Below are positions 8,555-16,045 of a DNA stretch of 41,321 bases, in pieces. This stretch comes from DAOPKN01 sp035391225 (GTDB lineage Bacteria; Thermotogota; Thermotogae; MWEM01): positions 1 to 41,321 of the forward strand of contig DAOPKN010000019.1 of NCBI GenBank assembly GCA_035391225.1, read 5' to 3'. How positions within the stretch are numbered: position 1 is the stretch's first letter; each line of letters begins with the position of its first letter. The translations under genes and the position numbers were made by a program. Below the pieces are notes generated by a model that made no database searches, was not told where the DNA came from, and worked only from the letters and a program-made list of their open reading frames with translations.

Positions 8555-9867
8555 AGCTTGTTCGCTGGACAGCGCTGGTGGTGATGCTGTTGCTTGTTTC
8601 TTCCGCTTTTTCGGCACCGCGAAGCCCGTACTCTGCTGGTTCCATCCTTCCTTCGCTCTGGAGCCAGCAGCAACTGGACGAGCAGCTGGAACACATGTAT
8701 TCCCGGTGGAAGGGCCGCTACCTCAAGTGCGTGAAAGGTTCTGACCCCGTGCAGAAGTTCGTGCACTGGAACGTACTGGAACGCGAATGGGTGGATGCGG
8801 ATGCGATTACGGTTTCCGAGGCGCATGGCTACGGGATGTTGATCCTGGCATGGATGGCAGGGTTCGACCCCCGGGCAAGAGAAGATTTCGACGCGATGTT
8901 TCGCTTCTTCAAAGCACATCCCGCCTACCTAACCCCTGAGTTGATGTGCTGGAAGGTGCTGGGGCAAACCGACGAAAACCTGGACGCGCTGCAAACCAGT
9001 TTGCTTCGAGGGGGGGACAGCGCAACCGATGGAGACCTGGACATCGCTTTTTCCCTGTTACTTGCGCACCAGTTGTGGGGCAGTGAAGGGTCCATCGATT
9101 ACCAGGCCGAAGCGCTGCAGCTTTTGGATGCCATTGCGGAACGTGAAATCCATCCACTCTTTCGTTTTGTACAATTGGGGGATTGGGTACAAGTGCACAC
9201 GGCGTATGCCAACCTTACCCGTAGTTCGGATTTTTTGCTGGATCATTTTCGTTGGTTCGCGGGGGCCCAACCCGAACGTTCCGATTTGTGGATGGGGGTG
9301 TGGGAAAGCTGCGTACGAGCGTGCGAACAAACCTTTGCAGGCTGGACACCGCAAACGGGGTTGATGCCCGATTTCCTGGTGATCGACCGCCAGGGAGGCT
9401 TCCAACCCGCGAAGGGAATGGTTCTCGAGACGCGCCAAGATGGGGATTTCAACTGGAACGCATGCCGGGTACCCTGGAGGCTTTCGATGGATTTCTTGCT
9501 GTTTGGGGATCGCACGATGCTTGGGCAACTACAGCATCTGAATCGCTGGATCCAGGAGGAGACCAAGGGGAACCCGTTGCACATCCACCCCGGCTACTTC
9601 ATCCGCTCTGGCCCCGAAGGAACCGAAATCCCCCGGGACTGGGAAGGAAGCCACATGAGTTTCCTCGCCCCATTTGCCGTGGCGGCGATGGTGGATGCTT
9701 CCAACCAGCAATGGCTGAATCGGTTGTGGCAAGCCATGGTTTCCGATTCGTGGAGTGGGGGAATCCCTTTCGACGAAGTGGAGTACTTCCCCAATACCCT
9801 GCGCCTTCTATGCATGATCGTGGTTTCGGGCCACGCCATCACGCCAAACATGGTATACTGTGAATGA
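8551..9867 (+). CDS. Secreted GH8 endo-glycosidase, likely chitosanase
   Basis: The ATG at 8551 overlaps the TGA of the GH2 gene (ATGA) and begins a good signal peptide (MKLVRWTALVVMLLLVSSAF), giving 438 aa. An in-frame start at 8455 would place 32 residues inside the upstream gene and hide the signal peptide. The GH8 signature SEAHGYGM places the proton-donor candidate at E90. The second family motif, TDGDLDIAFSLLLAHQLW, begins near residue 159 and carries D160. Family GH8 has an (alpha/alpha)6 barrel and includes chitosanases, endoglucanases and xylanases. Chitosanase is favoured because the upstream coupled gene is an exo-glucosaminidase-type GH2. Export of this enzyme and retention of the GH2 enzyme would split endo- and exo-cleavage between the two sides of the membrane. 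Substrate is inferred, family is firm. Confidence 0.85.
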   Translation: MKLVRWTALVVMLLLVSSAFSAPRSPYSAGSILPSLWSQQQLDEQLEHMYSRWKGRYLKCVKGSDPVQKFVHWNVLEREWVDADAITVSEAHGYGMLILAWMAGFDPRAREDFDAMFRFFKAHPAYLTPELMCWKVLGQTDENLDALQTSLLRGGDSATDGDLDIAFSLLLAHQLWGSEGSIDYQAEALQLLDAIAEREIHPLFRFVQLGDWVQVHTAYANLTRSSDFLLDHFRWFAGAQPERSDLWMGVWESCVRACEQTFAGWTPQTGLMPDFLVIDRQGGFQPAKGMVLETRQDGDFNWNACRVPWRLSMDFLLFGDRTMLGQLQHLNRWIQEETKGNPLHIHPGYFIRSGPEGTEIPRDWEGSHMSFLAPFAVAAMVDASNQQWLNRLWQAMVSDSWSGGIPFDEVEYFPNTLRLLCMIVVSGHAITPNMVYCE

Positions 9868-9888
9868 AGCCAATTTTGGGGGGGTTCC

Positions 9889-10890
9889 ATGCAGATGTTG
9901 CCCATCCAAGTCCATCCCTTGGACGACACGATGCTCGGTGCCATGGAAGAGGTTCGATCGGAGCAATGGAACCTCCTTCTTCCGCGATTGAAAAGCGTTC
10001 CCGGCTCGTGGAGGTCCGATGCAAAAGTGTTTCCCCCGTTCTTTTCCCGTTTCCTGCAGCATAATTGGGGGCTTGGGGCGTTCCTGGAAGGACGGTTCGT
10101 GGGGTACCTCGTGTACGACATGTGCGATTTCCAGGGAGACTATTGCGCTTTGTGTCCGGTTTTCGGCCACGGGGCGGTGGGGAAAAACCGGGTAGCCGTG
10201 TACCAGGCGTTGTTGCAGCGCGCCTCGGAAAACTGGGTACGGGGGGGAAGTGTCAACCACCTCATGAGCTTTTTTTGGAGTGATCCGCAACTCCAGGAAG
10301 TGCTGTACGGTCTTGGATTTGGGTTGTACATGATCGACGCCTTTCGGGGAGATTGCTTGCTTGAGGGGGAAACCTTCTCCACGGAAGTGGAGATCATCCC
10401 GGGGACGTTCGAACACCTGCAAGTGCTCAAAGCGCTTGGAGATGCCGCACTTGAGTATTCCGTGCAGTCCCCCCTTTTCTTGCTGCACCACGAGGAAAAC
10501 GAGGGGTACTACCGGCGCGTACTCCAGGATCCGGAAGTGGGGGTTTTCCTGGCCCGCATGGAGGGGAAAATGGTTGGTTTCATGATGGTTTGCCACGTGA
10601 GCTGCCCCGAACCCGCAACTCTTTGCGATACCAAAACCGCTGCGCTTGAACCCCTGGGTCCTTTTATCCTTCCGAAGTTCCGCAATCGAGGTGCGGGAAC
10701 GTTGCTTTTGCAGGCATGCATCAGATGGGCCCGAAAAAAGGGGTTGCGCAGTATCCACGTGGATTTCGAATCCGCCAACACCCTGTGCCGTCCGTTTTGG
10801 GAACGTTTCTTCCAACCTGCACTTCTTACGGTGCGCAGGCACGTGAATTCCGACGTGCTCGATGTTTTTTCCGAACCACGGGAGGCTTAG
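9889..10890 (+). CDS. Tandem GNAT-family acetyltransferase
   Basis: This 333-aa soluble protein starts 21 bases after the GH8 stop, with a G-rich site before ATG 9889. The C-terminal half is a typical GNAT N-acetyltransferase domain: a beta-strand pair (VGVFLARMEGKMVGFMMV), then the acetyl-CoA pyrophosphate loop FRNRGAGTLLL and the helix LLLQACIRWARKKGL. The N-terminal half has the same plan in a more degenerate form (AFLEGRFVGYLVYDMCDF, then YQALLQRASENW and LGFGLYMIDAF), so the protein looks like two GNAT folds in tandem with only the second clearly catalytic. Its place in the glycosidase operon suggests acetylation of glucosamine or its oligomers, but the acceptor cannot be read from sequence. 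Protein N-terminal or antibiotic acetylation are alternatives. Confidence 0.75.
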   Translation: MQMLPIQVHPLDDTMLGAMEEVRSEQWNLLLPRLKSVPGSWRSDAKVFPPFFSRFLQHNWGLGAFLEGRFVGYLVYDMCDFQGDYCALCPVFGHGAVGKNRVAVYQALLQRASENWVRGGSVNHLMSFFWSDPQLQEVLYGLGFGLYMIDAFRGDCLLEGETFSTEVEIIPGTFEHLQVLKALGDAALEYSVQSPLFLLHHEENEGYYRRVLQDPEVGVFLARMEGKMVGFMMVCHVSCPEPATLCDTKTAALEPLGPFILPKFRNRGAGTLLLQACIRWARKKGLRSIHVDFESANTLCRPFWERFFQPALLTVRRHVNSDVLDVFSEPREA

Positions 10891-10966
10891 CCGCCGGCGT
10901 TTTGCCAGCGAAATGTAATAAAAGATTCTACCATATTTCTCATTGCAGCTTTCCCCAATTTTGTGC

Positions 10967-10994
10967 TTGCGTTATCTCGTTTTTATGGTACAAT
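10967..10994 (+). promoter_or_regulatory. Sigma70-type promoter of the opp operon
   Basis: TTGCGT at 10967-10972 and TACAAT at 10989-10994 are separated by 16 bases, and the -10 is extended (TGGTACAAT). A leader of about 125 bases follows before oppD. It contains a small hairpin (GCTGG / CCAGC) but no evident terminator. Confidence 0.65.
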
Positions 10995-11125
10995 GTGTAC
11001 AAACGATCACCCGCCGCTCCTGGTTATGCTTAGGCTGAAGGGGCAGCAAAGGGTGGCATACAGAGCTGGGTCCAAAACCAGCCACAGAATGAGTTGCGAG
11101 TTTTCGTTGATAGCAGGAGGTTGCG

Positions 11126-12175
11126 TTGTTGAAATCCCCCATACTCGAGGTGAAAAACCTCAGGACGTACTTTGAGCAGGCTGAAGGGACTGTCAAGGCT
11201 GTCGATGACGTCTCTTTTTCCGTTCACGATGACGAGGTCATCGGTATCGTGGGCGAGACCGGATCGGGAAAGAGCGTGACGGTGAAATCCGTGACTGGGC
11301 TGATCAAGCCTCCCGGTTTCATCGCGGGAGGGCAGATCCTCTTCAAAACCCGCGAGTTCCCGGAGAAGCAGCAAAATGGCTTCCTGGACCTCACCACGCT
11401 GAAGGGGGACGAGTATACCCGCATCCGGGGGAAACACATCAGCATCATCTTCCAGGACCCCATGACTTCCCTCAACCCCATCTTCACGATCAAGAAACAG
11501 CTCACAGAAACCATCATGTTCCACCAGAAGGTGACCGAGAACGAGGCCATTGAGATCGCTGTTGCCATGCTGGACAAGGTGGGATTGCCCAATCCACGCG
11601 AACGGTTGGACAACTACCCCTTCGAGCTTTCGGGAGGGCAGCGGCAACGCGTGATCATCGCCATCGCCATTTCGTGTAACCCTGAGATCCTCATCGCCGA
11701 TGAGCCCACAACCGCCCTGGATGTTACCGTGCAGGCACAGATCCTCGAGTTGATGAAGGATTTGCAGAAGGAGTTCCACTCGGGGTTGATCTTCATCACC
11801 CACGACCTGGCGGTGATTGCGGAAATGGCGGACAAGGTCATGATCATGTACGGTGGGAAGACCATGGAATACGCCGACGTGTACACCATCTTCGAAGAAC
11901 CCATGCACCCCTACTCCAAGTTGCTCCTGGATTGCATCCCCCGTTTGGATATCCGCCAGGAGGAGTTGCTTCCGATTCCCGGGCAACCCCCCACGATGTT
12001 GAATGCCCCCGCGCTCTGCCCCTTTCTTCCACGTTGCCCGCGAAAAACAACCGAATGCTTGCGCGAGGTGCCCCCACTGGTGGAAATCAAACCCGATCAC
12101 TTCGTGCGCTGCTTCCACCCCTTTACTCAGGGTGCCACGGTTTCCAGCGGTACGGGAAGTGGTCAGAATGCATAA
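11126..12175 (+). CDS. oppD: Oligopeptide/oligosaccharide ABC importer ATPase, OppD/DppD type
   Basis: The 349-aa cytoplasmic ATPase powers a family-5 importer. It has Walker A GETGSGKS at residues 43-50, Q-loop FQDPMTSLNPIF, signature LSGGQRQRV, Walker B ILIADEPTTALD and switch FITHDL. The C-terminal oligopeptide-transporter extension contains CPFLPRCPRKTTEC and a later RC, the cysteine set that binds an Fe-S cluster in some OppD/DppD proteins. The TTG at 11126 follows AGGAGG (11115-11120) by 5 bases; a second TTG at 11129 gives 8-base spacing and is equally likely. It is the first gene of a D-F-A-B-C cluster. Substrates of this family include peptides and, in Thermotoga and Vibrio relatives, oligosaccharides; the neighbouring chitosan-type glycosidases favour amino-sugar oligomers. 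Confidence 0.9.
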   Translation: MLKSPILEVKNLRTYFEQAEGTVKAVDDVSFSVHDDEVIGIVGETGSGKSVTVKSVTGLIKPPGFIAGGQILFKTREFPEKQQNGFLDLTTLKGDEYTRIRGKHISIIFQDPMTSLNPIFTIKKQLTETIMFHQKVTENEAIEIAVAMLDKVGLPNPRERLDNYPFELSGGQRQRVIIAIAISCNPEILIADEPTTALDVTVQAQILELMKDLQKEFHSGLIFITHDLAVIAEMADKVMIMYGGKTMEYADVYTIFEEPMHPYSKLLLDCIPRLDIRQEELLPIPGQPPTMLNAPALCPFLPRCPRKTTECLREVPPLVEIKPDHFVRCFHPFTQGATVSSGTGSGQNA

Positions 12176-13145
12176 CAACGAGTTCCTGGAGGTCAAGAAC
12201 CTCAAGAAGTTTTTTCCCATAAAAGCGGGATTCCTTTTCCGGCACGTGGTGGCGCATGTCATGGCGGTGGACGACGTGTCGTTTTCCATCGGGAAAAACC
12301 GTACCTTTGGTCTCGTTGGGGAGTCGGGGTGTGGCAAGAGCACGGTGGGGCGCTGCGTTCTGAAGTTGATCGAACCCACAGATGGGCAGATTGTTCTGAA
12401 TGGCGAAGACATCGCAAAGCGCAAAGACCGGCAATTGCTCCGGGTGCGTCGGGAAATGCAAATCGTTTTCCAGGATCCCACTTCCTCGTTGAATCCCCGT
12501 ATGACTGTTGGACAGACGCTTTCCGAACCACTGCTCTTCCATGGCATCGTGAAGAACAAGAGCGAGGCGCGGGACGTGCTGGGGGAGCTGTTGCTGTCGG
12601 TGGGTATGAAGCCCTACCACCTGGATCGGTACCCCCACCAGTTTTCCGGGGGGCAACGCCAGAGGATCGCCATCGCCCGGGCCATCACCGTGGACCCATC
12701 TTTCATCGTGCTGGACGAACCCACCTCCGCGTTGGACGTTTCCGTGCAGGCGCAGATCATAGCCCTACTCAAAAAGATCCAGCAACGGTTGAATGCGGGG
12801 TACCTGTTCATCAGCCACGACCTTTCGGTGGTGCGCTTCATCAGTGACGAGGTGGGGATCATGTACCTGGGCAAGATCGTGGAAACGGGCGATTCGGACG
12901 AATTGTTTGATCACCCGTTGCATCCGTATTCCCAGGCGCTACTGGAAGCGGCGCCGGTTCCCAACCCGAGGGTAAGGCGCGACCGAAAGCGCTTGATCGG
13001 TGGGCAGGTTCCAAGCCCCATCAATCGGCCTTCCGGGTGTTTTTTCCGAACGCGCTGTCCACGGGTCATGAAGATCTGCGAATCGGATTTTCCCGCGTTA
13101 CGGGAGGTTGCCCCGGGACACAAGGTAGCCTGTCACTTGTATTAA
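12168..13145 (+). CDS. oppF: Oligopeptide/oligosaccharide ABC importer ATPase, OppF/DppF type
   Basis: This 325-aa protein is the second ATPase of the importer. ATG 12168 is chosen: it overlaps the oppD stop by 8 bases, and the protein then begins with the usual LEVKNLKKFFPIK. An open frame extends upstream to 12003 but lies within oppD. Motifs are Walker A GESGCGKST, Q-loop FQDPTSSLNPRM, signature FSGGQRQRI, Walker B IVLDEPTSALD and switch FISHDL. The C-terminal extension again carries cysteines (GCFFRTRCP, then KICESD and ACHLY), characteristic of OppF. It should form a heterodimer with OppD at the OppBC permease. Translation is likely coupled to oppD. Confidence 0.9.
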   Translation: MHNNEFLEVKNLKKFFPIKAGFLFRHVVAHVMAVDDVSFSIGKNRTFGLVGESGCGKSTVGRCVLKLIEPTDGQIVLNGEDIAKRKDRQLLRVRREMQIVFQDPTSSLNPRMTVGQTLSEPLLFHGIVKNKSEARDVLGELLLSVGMKPYHLDRYPHQFSGGQRQRIAIARAITVDPSFIVLDEPTSALDVSVQAQIIALLKKIQQRLNAGYLFISHDLSVVRFISDEVGIMYLGKIVETGDSDELFDHPLHPYSQALLEAAPVPNPRVRRDRKRLIGGQVPSPINRPSGCFFRTRCPRVMKICESDFPALREVAPGHKVACHLY

Positions 13146-13227
13146 CGTGTATTTACGGAAAACATCAAGAAAATAGAGAAACGGGCTCAAAAAAGGGTCT
13201 GAAATTTTCCAAAAGGAGGAAATTTTT

Positions 13228-14976
13228 ATGCGGAAAAGTTTGTTGTTCGTTCTGGTACTCTTGCTTTCGTTCGGTTTCATGGCTTTCGCTGATGTAGGAA
13301 CCGAAGGAGTTGAAGGAGAAGCCGATTACATTATCGAAGACGTGCAAGGAATTCCTGGAGGAACGTACTACGTGGGAGCACTTGGTGGTCCCAAGACGTT
13401 CAACCCCTGTGAAGCCCAGGAAACTTCTTCCACGGACATTATCGACCGCATGTTCGCCACTTTGGTGGACTACGGTAAGGATTCCGAGTTCCGCGGTGGG
13501 GACATCGCCAAGAGCTGGGAAGTCACCGAAGACAACACCGGATGGTACTTCCACATTCGCAAGGGCCTGAAGTGGTCCGATGGCCAGCCCCTCACCGCTG
13601 AAGACGTTGTTTGGTCGTTCAACGAGGTGTACAAGGTGGAAGGGCTCATCACCGGCAACACAATCGACGTCATTCGCGATGGGGATGGCAACCTTCCCGA
13701 GGTGAAACTGATCGACGAGGATACCGTTCTGATCAAGTATCCCCAACCTTTCGCACCCGGGCTGCGCACGCTGGGCGCTGTGACCATTCTTCCCAAGCAC
13801 GTTATGCAAGAAGCCGTGGAAAACAAAACCATCAGCGAAATTTGGACCGTTTCCGACGTGGACGACCTCGTTGCCAGTGGACCGTACATCGTGACCGAGC
13901 ACATCCCTGAAGTGCGCGTGGTCATGGAAAAGAACCCCTACTACCATCGCTTCGACACCGCTGGAAACCGCCTTCCCTACTTTGATAAGCTGGTATGGGT
14001 CATCTGCCAAGACCAGAACACCATGCGGCTGAAGTTCGAAGCCGGCGAAACGGATTTCCTCGCCGTTCCCGCGGATGATTATCCAGCCATCAAGGGTCAA
14101 GAACAAGAAAAGGGTTGGGTTGTAGGCCCCTACGGTCCGACAACCAGTACGCTGTTCCTCGCTCTGAACTTCAACACCACCAACCAAACCATGAACGAGT
14201 GGTTCCGCAACGTGCACTTCCGCCGCGCGCTCTCTTACGCCATGGACCGCGACGCCATGATTGACGTCATTTACAACGGCCTGGCGCAACCCCAATGGGG
14301 TCCCATCAGCCCCGCTTCTCCCTTCTACGATCCGTTGGTGGAAGATTACTCCTACCCCTTCTCCCTGGAAGATGCCCGGGCATCCCTGGAAAAGGGTGGA
14401 TTCAGCTGGAACGATGATGGAAAACTCGTTGACAAGTACGGAAACATCGTGAAGTTTGACCTCACCACCAACGCTGGGAACCAGGTGCGCGAAAAGGCCT
14501 GTAACCTCATCGTGGATACCTTTGGCCAACTGGGTATCGAAGCCGTATTCAACCCCATTGAGTTCAACACCCTGGTGCAGAAGTTGATGAACACCGGTGA
14601 CTGGGAAACCATGATCATGGGTTTGACCGGTGGCGTGGATCCCCACAGCGGCTCCAATGTTTCCAAGATCGACGGCGGGCTGCACTTCTGGAACTACTCC
14701 CCTGCCGTGGCGGATTTCGTGGATCCTGAATTCTACGAGATCACGTACTCCGAGTTCCGCATCGACGAGATTTTCAAGGCGCAAACCAAGGAAATGGATC
14801 CCGACAAGCGATTTGCCCTGTTCTCCGAGTACCAGGTGCTTTCTGCACAGAACCTTCCCTTGATCTACACCGTGCAGCAACTCCGCCTGTACGCCTATCC
14901 CCAGAACCTGAAGAACATCCAAATCGGTGGATTTTCCTCCTGGGTCTGGAACCTTTGGGGCCTGTACAAGGACTAA
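13228..14976 (+). CDS. oppA: Family-5 extracellular solute-binding protein, OppA/DppA type
   Basis: The 582-aa protein is the substrate receptor of the importer. A strong AAGGAGG (13211-13217) precedes ATG 13228. Residues 1-21 are a signal peptide (MRKSLLFVLVLLLSFGFMAF) ending without a lipobox cysteine, so it should be a soluble periplasmic-type protein and not a lipoprotein. The SBP_bac_5 fold is recognised from GGTYYVGALGGPKTFNPCEA near the mature N-terminus, WYFHIRKGLKWSDGQPLTAE, the hinge region KNPYYHRF and FRRALSYAMDRDAMIDVIYNG. Length is typical. The ligand cannot be read from sequence: peptides are the default, but oligosaccharide binding is known in this family and fits the glycosidase operon upstream. 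A terminator-like hairpin follows and may keep oppA transcripts more abundant than oppBC. Confidence 0.9.
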   Translation: MRKSLLFVLVLLLSFGFMAFADVGTEGVEGEADYIIEDVQGIPGGTYYVGALGGPKTFNPCEAQETSSTDIIDRMFATLVDYGKDSEFRGGDIAKSWEVTEDNTGWYFHIRKGLKWSDGQPLTAEDVVWSFNEVYKVEGLITGNTIDVIRDGDGNLPEVKLIDEDTVLIKYPQPFAPGLRTLGAVTILPKHVMQEAVENKTISEIWTVSDVDDLVASGPYIVTEHIPEVRVVMEKNPYYHRFDTAGNRLPYFDKLVWVICQDQNTMRLKFEAGETDFLAVPADDYPAIKGQEQEKGWVVGPYGPTTSTLFLALNFNTTNQTMNEWFRNVHFRRALSYAMDRDAMIDVIYNGLAQPQWGPISPASPFYDPLVEDYSYPFSLEDARASLEKGGFSWNDDGKLVDKYGNIVKFDLTTNAGNQVREKACNLIVDTFGQLGIEAVFNPIEFNTLVQKLMNTGDWETMIMGLTGGVDPHSGSNVSKIDGGLHFWNYSPAVADFVDPEFYEITYSEFRIDEIFKAQTKEMDPDKRFALFSEYQVLSAQNLPLIYTVQQLRLYAYPQNLKNIQIGGFSSWVWNLWGLYKD

Positions 14977-14991
14977 GATTTATGTTTTTTC

Positions 14992-15023
14992 CCCGGTGGA
15001 GGTTTGCCCCTCCACCGGGTTTT
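14992..15023 (+). terminator. Intrinsic terminator or attenuator between oppA and oppB
   Basis: A perfect 11-bp stem, CCCGGTGGAGG (14992-15002) with CCTCCACCGGG (15009-15019), has a 6-base loop and is followed by TTTTCCTATTT. It probably reduces read-through into oppBC, so that the binding protein is made in excess, a common arrangement in ABC importers. Confidence 0.8.
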
Positions 15024-15065
15024 CCTATTTGGTCACTTTTCGCTTGAAACGGGAGGTACCCTTTC

Positions 15066-16037
15066 TTGTTTAAATACATCGTTAGGCGGTTGATTCTTTC
15101 CATCCCTGTTCTTCTTGGGGTTTCGTTCCTTTCCTTCATCATCATTCAGGCAGCTCCGGGGGATTTTCTTGACCAGTTTCGGATGAATCCAACGTTTTCC
15201 CAGGAGTCGATTCGGTTACTGGAAGAAAAATTCGGGCTCAACGATAACTTCTTCGTGCAGTACGGCAAGTGGTTGTTCCAGATGGTGCAGGGCAACTGGG
15301 GGCATTCGTTCCAATACCACCAGCCTGTTTTCTCCATTATTTGGACACGCGTGGGGGCGACGTTGCTCCTGAGTATCACCACGTTGATTCTCAGCTGGTC
15401 CATCGGGATCTCGGTGGGGATCTTCGCCGCGTTGCGCCAGTATCGTCCCGGTGACCAGATCGCTTCGGTCGTAGCCTTCCTTGGGCTGTCCATCCCCAAC
15501 TTCTTCTTCGCATTGCTTTTCCTGTACTTCGCCGCGAAAACGGGGTGGTTCCCCATTGGGGGGATCATGTCGATCAACAGTGCGGAGTTCGGGTTCTGGC
15601 AGACGATAGGAGATTACCTGTGGCACGTGGTGGGACCAGCCATTACCCTTGGTTTCTCGGGGCTGGCGGGCGTGATGCGCCAGATGCGGGGGCAGTTCTT
15701 GGACCAAATGTCCATGGACTACGTGGAATTTGCCCGCGCGAAGGGAATGCCCCGGCGAACGGTGGTCTTTGGCCATGCGTTGCGCAACGCGATCAACCCG
15801 TTGATCACCATGTTTGGCTACGCCCTTTCGAGCCTACTGGGTGGGGCCGTGCTCACCGAGACGGTGTTCAGCTGGCCCGGGATGGGACGGTTGACCATCG
15901 AAGCGCTCAACGCGCAGGACCTATACCTGGTGATGGCTACGTTGCTGCTGAGTTCGTTGATGCTGATCATTGGGAACTTGATCGCCGACATCTTCCTCGC
16001 GGGGGTTGATCCGCGGGTAAGAAAGAGATTCCAGTAA
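15066..16037 (+). CDS. oppB: ABC importer permease, OppB/DppB type
   Basis: The 323-aa membrane protein is one half of the translocation channel. TTG 15066 is the start, with GGGAGG 9 bases upstream. It opens with the conserved first transmembrane segment FKYIVRRLILSIPVLLGVSF and the PGD turn. About six transmembrane helices follow, typical of OppB. The cytoplasmic EAA loop that contacts the ATPases is at EFARAKGMPRRTVVFGHAL. The motif ETVFSWPGMGRL near the C-terminus is diagnostic for the OppB/DppB group. It is followed by oppC after 8 bases. The length and all motifs are ordinary. Confidence 0.92.
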   Translation: MFKYIVRRLILSIPVLLGVSFLSFIIIQAAPGDFLDQFRMNPTFSQESIRLLEEKFGLNDNFFVQYGKWLFQMVQGNWGHSFQYHQPVFSIIWTRVGATLLLSITTLILSWSIGISVGIFAALRQYRPGDQIASVVAFLGLSIPNFFFALLFLYFAAKTGWFPIGGIMSINSAEFGFWQTIGDYLWHVVGPAITLGFSGLAGVMRQMRGQFLDQMSMDYVEFARAKGMPRRTVVFGHALRNAINPLITMFGYALSSLLGGAVLTETVFSWPGMGRLTIEALNAQDLYLVMATLLLSSLMLIIGNLIADIFLAGVDPRVRKRFQ

Positions 16038-16045
16038 GGGTGTGA

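Noticed and set aside
11000..11125. Leader of the oppD gene as a riboswitch
   Set aside because: Only a 5-bp hairpin is visible and no terminator or sequestered ribosome site. It does not match a riboswitch class I know.
12003..12167. An upstream extension of OppF by 55 residues
   Set aside because: It lies wholly inside oppD in another frame, and the OppF family starts near the ATG at 12168.
13165..14922. A 585-codon open frame antisense to oppA
   Set aside because: It is a shadow of the oppA reading frame caused by codon bias. It has no ribosome site or domain, and the plus-strand protein is a clear family-5 binding protein.
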